Shown here in pieces: positions 61,047-64,000 of a stretch of DNA of 64,000 bases. A program made the translations under genes and the position numbers. The stretch is from an uncultured Lachnospiraceae bacterium (lineage in GTDB: Bacteria > Bacillota > Clostridia > Lachnospirales > Lachnospiraceae), in the NCBI GenBank assembly GCA_947625015.1, contig CANQMR010000004.1, positions 62,001 through 126,000 of the forward strand, written 5' to 3'. The notes beneath the pieces are model-generated. The model searched no databases. It was given only the letters and a program-made list of their open reading frames with translations, and was not told where the DNA came from. Every line of letters begins with the position of its first letter. The first letter of the stretch is position 1.

Positions 61047-64000
61047 ATGGGAAAACGAGGCGTAGATAAAATAGTAAAAAGAATAATTTCATTGTTTCTT
61101 ATTATGATATTGGGGATTGATAGTTTTGGACAATATGTGCCAGCGGGCATGGGAACCGTATATGCGACGGAAAAAGAGACAGATTATGAGAATGGCAGTG
61201 AAGAGGCAGAAGAGGTAATCCGGGCGGCGGAAAAAGCTGCGGGAATCGAAGTGGAAGAAACTGAATCGGCAAAAGAAAACGAAGAGGAAACAAAACAAAA
61301 TTCTGTTTCATTACAAAATTCAGACCCAAATGCGGATTACGAATGGAAGGATTTTTCTGTAAATGGAAATGTGCTTGAAGGAGATTATGCAAATAATGAC
61401 GCCATCAGATTATCTAGCGATTTATTGATTAAGGGTTCTCTTTCCATAAATAATTCAATCGATTTAAATGGACATACGCTGACTGTAGAAGGAAATATAA
61501 CCCAATATAAAGACTTTGTGATTGATGGGCAGTGTAATGTATATGGAAATTATCAATGTGTAGATGGAGACATTACATTCGAGAATGGATACATGCGTAT
61601 TGCAGGTGATTTTAAGACGGAAAGCAGTTGCGATATACAGCTTACCATGGAACACGCACAAGATTATCTTCTTGTGGAAGGAGATATAACATTAATTCAT
61701 TATAACAAATTGACAACAAATATTACAGACGGAACTATTGAATTGAAAGGCGATTTTACGCAAGAAGTCATGTTGGCTGGACAGAATATTCTGTATCCCG
61801 AGACGGATTTTTTGGCAGAAGGGAATAGTATGTTACTGCTTTCCGGGGAAGATATGCAGAATATTTATATTGCGAAGGAGACTTCCGGATTCGGAAATAT
61901 TAAAGTGAAAACAGAAGGTTTGCCCACTGATGACGAAGGGAATTATCTTTTTGGCAATCGAATAATTGGGTTTAGTGGACAATGTAATTATGACAAATAT
62001 GAGGATTATGGCTGTCCAACAACATATGGGTACGCAATTTTGAATCCGGAAAAGATGGATGAAAGTATTATTTATGGTTCCTGTTACTTTGAAGGGGAAC
62101 CTTGGCATTTAAACAACAGATTGACGGTTATTGGTGATTTTATTCAGGCTGGAGATTTGTATTTAGAAAAAGGGGCATTGTTTGTATATGGTGATTATAG
62201 AATCCAGTCGATAGGGGAAAATGGCGAATATGGGGAGACAGAGGCAAAACTGGTGTCTCAAAATTATAGCACAAATTATATATACGGAGATTTTGTGACA
62301 CAGTCGGTTACGGACCATACCGGATTGCTGACAAATGGAATATGGTATCTCTATGGCAATCTCTATCAGTATGGTAAATCTGCCAAAAATTTCGTTACAA
62401 GTGATAATATGTATATTTATCTCGACAGTATAACTTCGGTTGAGAAGCGGGAATTTCATATTGTCATGGATAATCCTATAGATAATATAATTAGTCATTT
62501 GCGCAGGTATGCATCTAATATTGATATTGTCATAGATAACGGGGCATGTATTTTAGAAAGTTATTTGCTTGGCTCATATACCGGTTATATTATTGTTAAA
62601 GGCGAGTTATCTTATGCCGATTATGCCGGAGATGTTAAAATAATGTCCGATACGAACATATTAAGTTCGCTTTATGTAGATGGAAATTTGTATATAGAGG
62701 CGGATGTGTCTGTTACAAATTCATTGCAAGTAGAGAAAGATATTATTGTAGAGAGGGGAGTTCTTACCGTCAACAATGCCAAAATATCAGCAGAAAGCAT
62801 CTATTTTCAGGATGGAAGTGACAGTGCGCTTGTAATGGAAATGCAATACGGAAGTGTTTATTGCAAAGATTTTTATTATGGAAGTAATCGCAAATCAGGA
62901 AATTTAACCAATGGCAACATTCAATTTACTGGGAAATTTGATGTCAGGGATACGGGAACTCCAGACAGCTTTGTATGTTCTGGAGAACATATGGTTACTG
63001 CCACTGGAAACAGTAAGGATTTGGAAATTAACATTGATAATCCGGAATCTAATATAGAGACGCTAAGAATAAGCAGCAGTGAAGATGTCCGGATTACCGA
63101 ACAGACGGTTATTCATAATCTGATATATGCAGGTCCCTACCATGTCTGGGAAGGAACAGAGGGTTATGTGTTGGAACAGGATGAAGTCTATGATGAGGAC
63201 TTTATATTATCTGATGGTACGCTGGATTTAAATGGACACACGCTGACAATCAACGGCGATTTTAATGCGGGGCAGGGAAAAATATACATTCATGGCGGAA
63301 AGCTTGTAGTAAATGGTAATTTAAATTTGGTATATCGAAATTGGTGCAATGGAAGTCCGGAATATATGAACTCCAAGGCGGAGATTATCATGAATTATTT
63401 AAATGACCGAATTGATGTTGCAGGGGATCTGTATGCAAATTTATCTTCCGGCGGCCTTAAATATATGGATAAGGGTTCTATACATATATCTGGAAATGTG
63501 CGGTTTGAAGGTGTTATTGGGAAAGATTCCCGATATTGTGATACGGTTATGAATGGAGTGTCCTTGTATTTTGAGGGAGAAAAAGAACATGCTATTACTG
63601 CGGCTAACGATCATATTATTCTGGATGTTGGGAATTTTATGGCGTCAGACGCACAAAAAATTCAGTCAGAGATTACAGTAAGTGTTAACGGAATTTTACA
63701 ACTGCCGGAGCAGTATCAATTTCCAGAGTTACAAATACAGAATTTGAATGATATACAGGGTAACACGATAAAAGGCAATATTGTTGCAAAAACTGCCATA
63801 TTGAAAAAGGATATTTATGTGGATGGAGATTTAAATATTAGCAAGGAATCTGATCTTTGCGGATATAAGATTTATGCTGAAAAAATGACAGTTGACGGTG
63901 AATTATATCTTTCAGGCGGCGCTGTATGTGTTAAGGAATTATATATGAACAATAAGATTTACATGCAGGAAGCCGAGGATATGATTAATACAACAAATAT
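61047..64000 (+). CDS. Giant secreted repeat protein (3' end outside window)
   Basis: The frame from ATG 61047 (behind GGAGAAGGGG) is open for 984 codons to the window edge. A signal peptide (RIISLFLIMILGIDSFGQYVPAGMGTVYAT) is followed by an acidic linker and then a long beta-rich region. DLNGHTLTVEGNI (~residue 139) recurs as DLNGHTLTINGDF (~727). HIVMDNPIDNIISHLRRY (~470) recurs as INIDNPESNIETLRIS (~658). Many short strands of the form hhhxGDh/hxVxGNh repeat between, which suggests a beta-helix-like shaft. I do not know the family name. Clostridial proteins with such modules can continue into RHS/toxin regions, and the YD stub upstream fits that, but the C-terminus is unseen. Base composition is clearly AT-richer than the core genes. 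Confidence 0.8.
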   Translation, partial: MGKRGVDKIVKRIISLFLIMILGIDSFGQYVPAGMGTVYATEKETDYENGSEEAEEVIRAAEKAAGIEVEETESAKENEEETKQNSVSLQNSDPNADYEWKDFSVNGNVLEGDYANNDAIRLSSDLLIKGSLSINNSIDLNGHTLTVEGNITQYKDFVIDGQCNVYGNYQCVDGDITFENGYMRIAGDFKTESSCDIQLTMEHAQDYLLVEGDITLIHYNKLTTNITDGTIELKGDFTQEVMLAGQNILYPETDFLAEGNSMLLLSGEDMQNIYIAKETSGFGNIKVKTEGLPTDDEGNYLFGNRIIGFSGQCNYDKYEDYGCPTTYGYAILNPEKMDESIIYGSCYFEGEPWHLNNRLTVIGDFIQAGDLYLEKGALFVYGDYRIQSIGENGEYGETEAKLVSQNYSTNYIYGDFVTQSVTDHTGLLTNGIWYLYGNLYQYGKSAKNFVTSDNMYIYLDSITSVEKREFHIVMDNPIDNIISHLRRYASNIDIVIDNGACILESYLLGSYTGYIIVKGELSYADYAGDVKIMSDTNILSSLYVDGNLYIEADVSVTNSLQVEKDIIVERGVLTVNNAKISAESIYFQDGSDSALVMEMQYGSVYCKDFYYGSNRKSGNLTNGNIQFTGKFDVRDTGTPDSFVCSGEHMVTATGNSKDLEINIDNPESNIETLRISSSEDVRITEQTVIHNLIYAGPYHVWEGTEGYVLEQDEVYDEDFILSDGTLDLNGHTLTINGDFNAGQGKIYIHGGKLVVNGNLNLVYRNWCNGSPEYMNSKAEIIMNYLNDRIDVAGDLYANLSSGGLKYMDKGSIHISGNVRFEGVIGKDSRYCDTVMNGVSLYFEGEKEHAITAANDHIILDVGNFMASDAQKIQSEITVSVNGILQLPEQYQFPELQIQNLNDIQGNTIKGNIVAKTAILKKDIYVDGDLNISKESDLCGYKIYAEKMTVDGELYLSGGAVCVKELYMNNKIYMQEAEDMINTTN

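Overview
The window comes from the chromosome of an anaerobic, endospore-forming Firmicute of the class Clostridia, most likely a Lachnospiraceae member. The grounds are: a complete spoIIIAA-AH operon, spoIVB and Spo0A-type regulators; the Firmicutes gene order efp / spoIIIA / asp23-type gene / nusB / xseAB / ispA / dxs / tlyA / nadK / argR / recN / spoIVB / spo0A; strong AGGAGG-type ribosome sites; and several families that I associate with Lachnospiraceae (DUF4125, TPR-DUF4037, DUF975). Nearly all genes lie on the + strand. Most of the window is chromosomal core with moderate GC. The last 4 kb and the 51.8-52.9 kb stretch are clearly AT-richer and look accessory.

Layout. 1-8.3 kb: amino-acid biosynthesis (ilvD 3' end, ilvB, serC, serA, asd) interrupted by an OmpR-type two-component system. 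8.4-11.7 kb: a small accessory cluster made of a stand-alone CbiJ/CobK-derived domain with a six-unit hexapeptide repeat, a TPR-DUF4037 protein and a DUF4125 protein. 11.7-12.2 kb: first copy of a roughly 490-nt giant quasi-palindrome. 12.2-30.8 kb: efp, the spoIIIA operon behind a sigma-E-like promoter, asp23-type gene, nusB, exonuclease VII, isoprenoid genes, tlyA, nadK, argR, recN, spoIVB and two tandem Spo0A-type genes. 31-32.4 kb: glgA. 32.4-49 kb: rqcH, yicC, gmk, rpoZ, murE, priA, def, fmt, rsmB, rlmN, the PP2C phosphatase / PASTA kinase pair, rsgA, rpe, thiN. 49.2-50.8 kb: a PutP-type sodium/solute symporter. 50.9-52.9 kb: two convergent RlmH-family genes, a GNAT gene coupled to a 59-residue protein, and tRNA-Arg(CCG). 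52.9-54.4 kb: a membrane-anchored surface protein and an Lrp/AsnC regulator. 54.6-55.1 kb: second copy of the giant palindrome, in inverse orientation. 55.2-60 kb: DUF975 protein, RluF-type pseudouridine synthase, ligA, metA. 60.2-64 kb: a secreted protein with a YD (RHS-type) motif, then a secreted giant with repeated DLNGHTLT modules that is still open at the right edge.

Most noteworthy. (i) A two-copy, roughly 490-nt imperfect palindrome whose basal stem is fully paired in both copies although its sequence differs, including a clear C-G to G-C swap; this points to selection on, or active correction of, the fold. (ii) Two convergent RlmH-family genes that have lost complementary conserved parts: one keeps the SAM-site GGS loop but lacks the C-terminal YHK tail, the other keeps the tail but lacks the loop. 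They may form an obligate heterodimer. (iii) Tandem Spo0A-type regulators with intact DNA-binding domains but receivers missing the phosphorelay residues, all of them in the first copy. (iv) A CbiJ/CobK-derived domain outside any cobalamin locus. (v) A promoter whose spacer contains a 12-T tract and may vary by slippage.

All calls are from reading the sequence and from knowledge of protein families; no database search or folding calculation was run.
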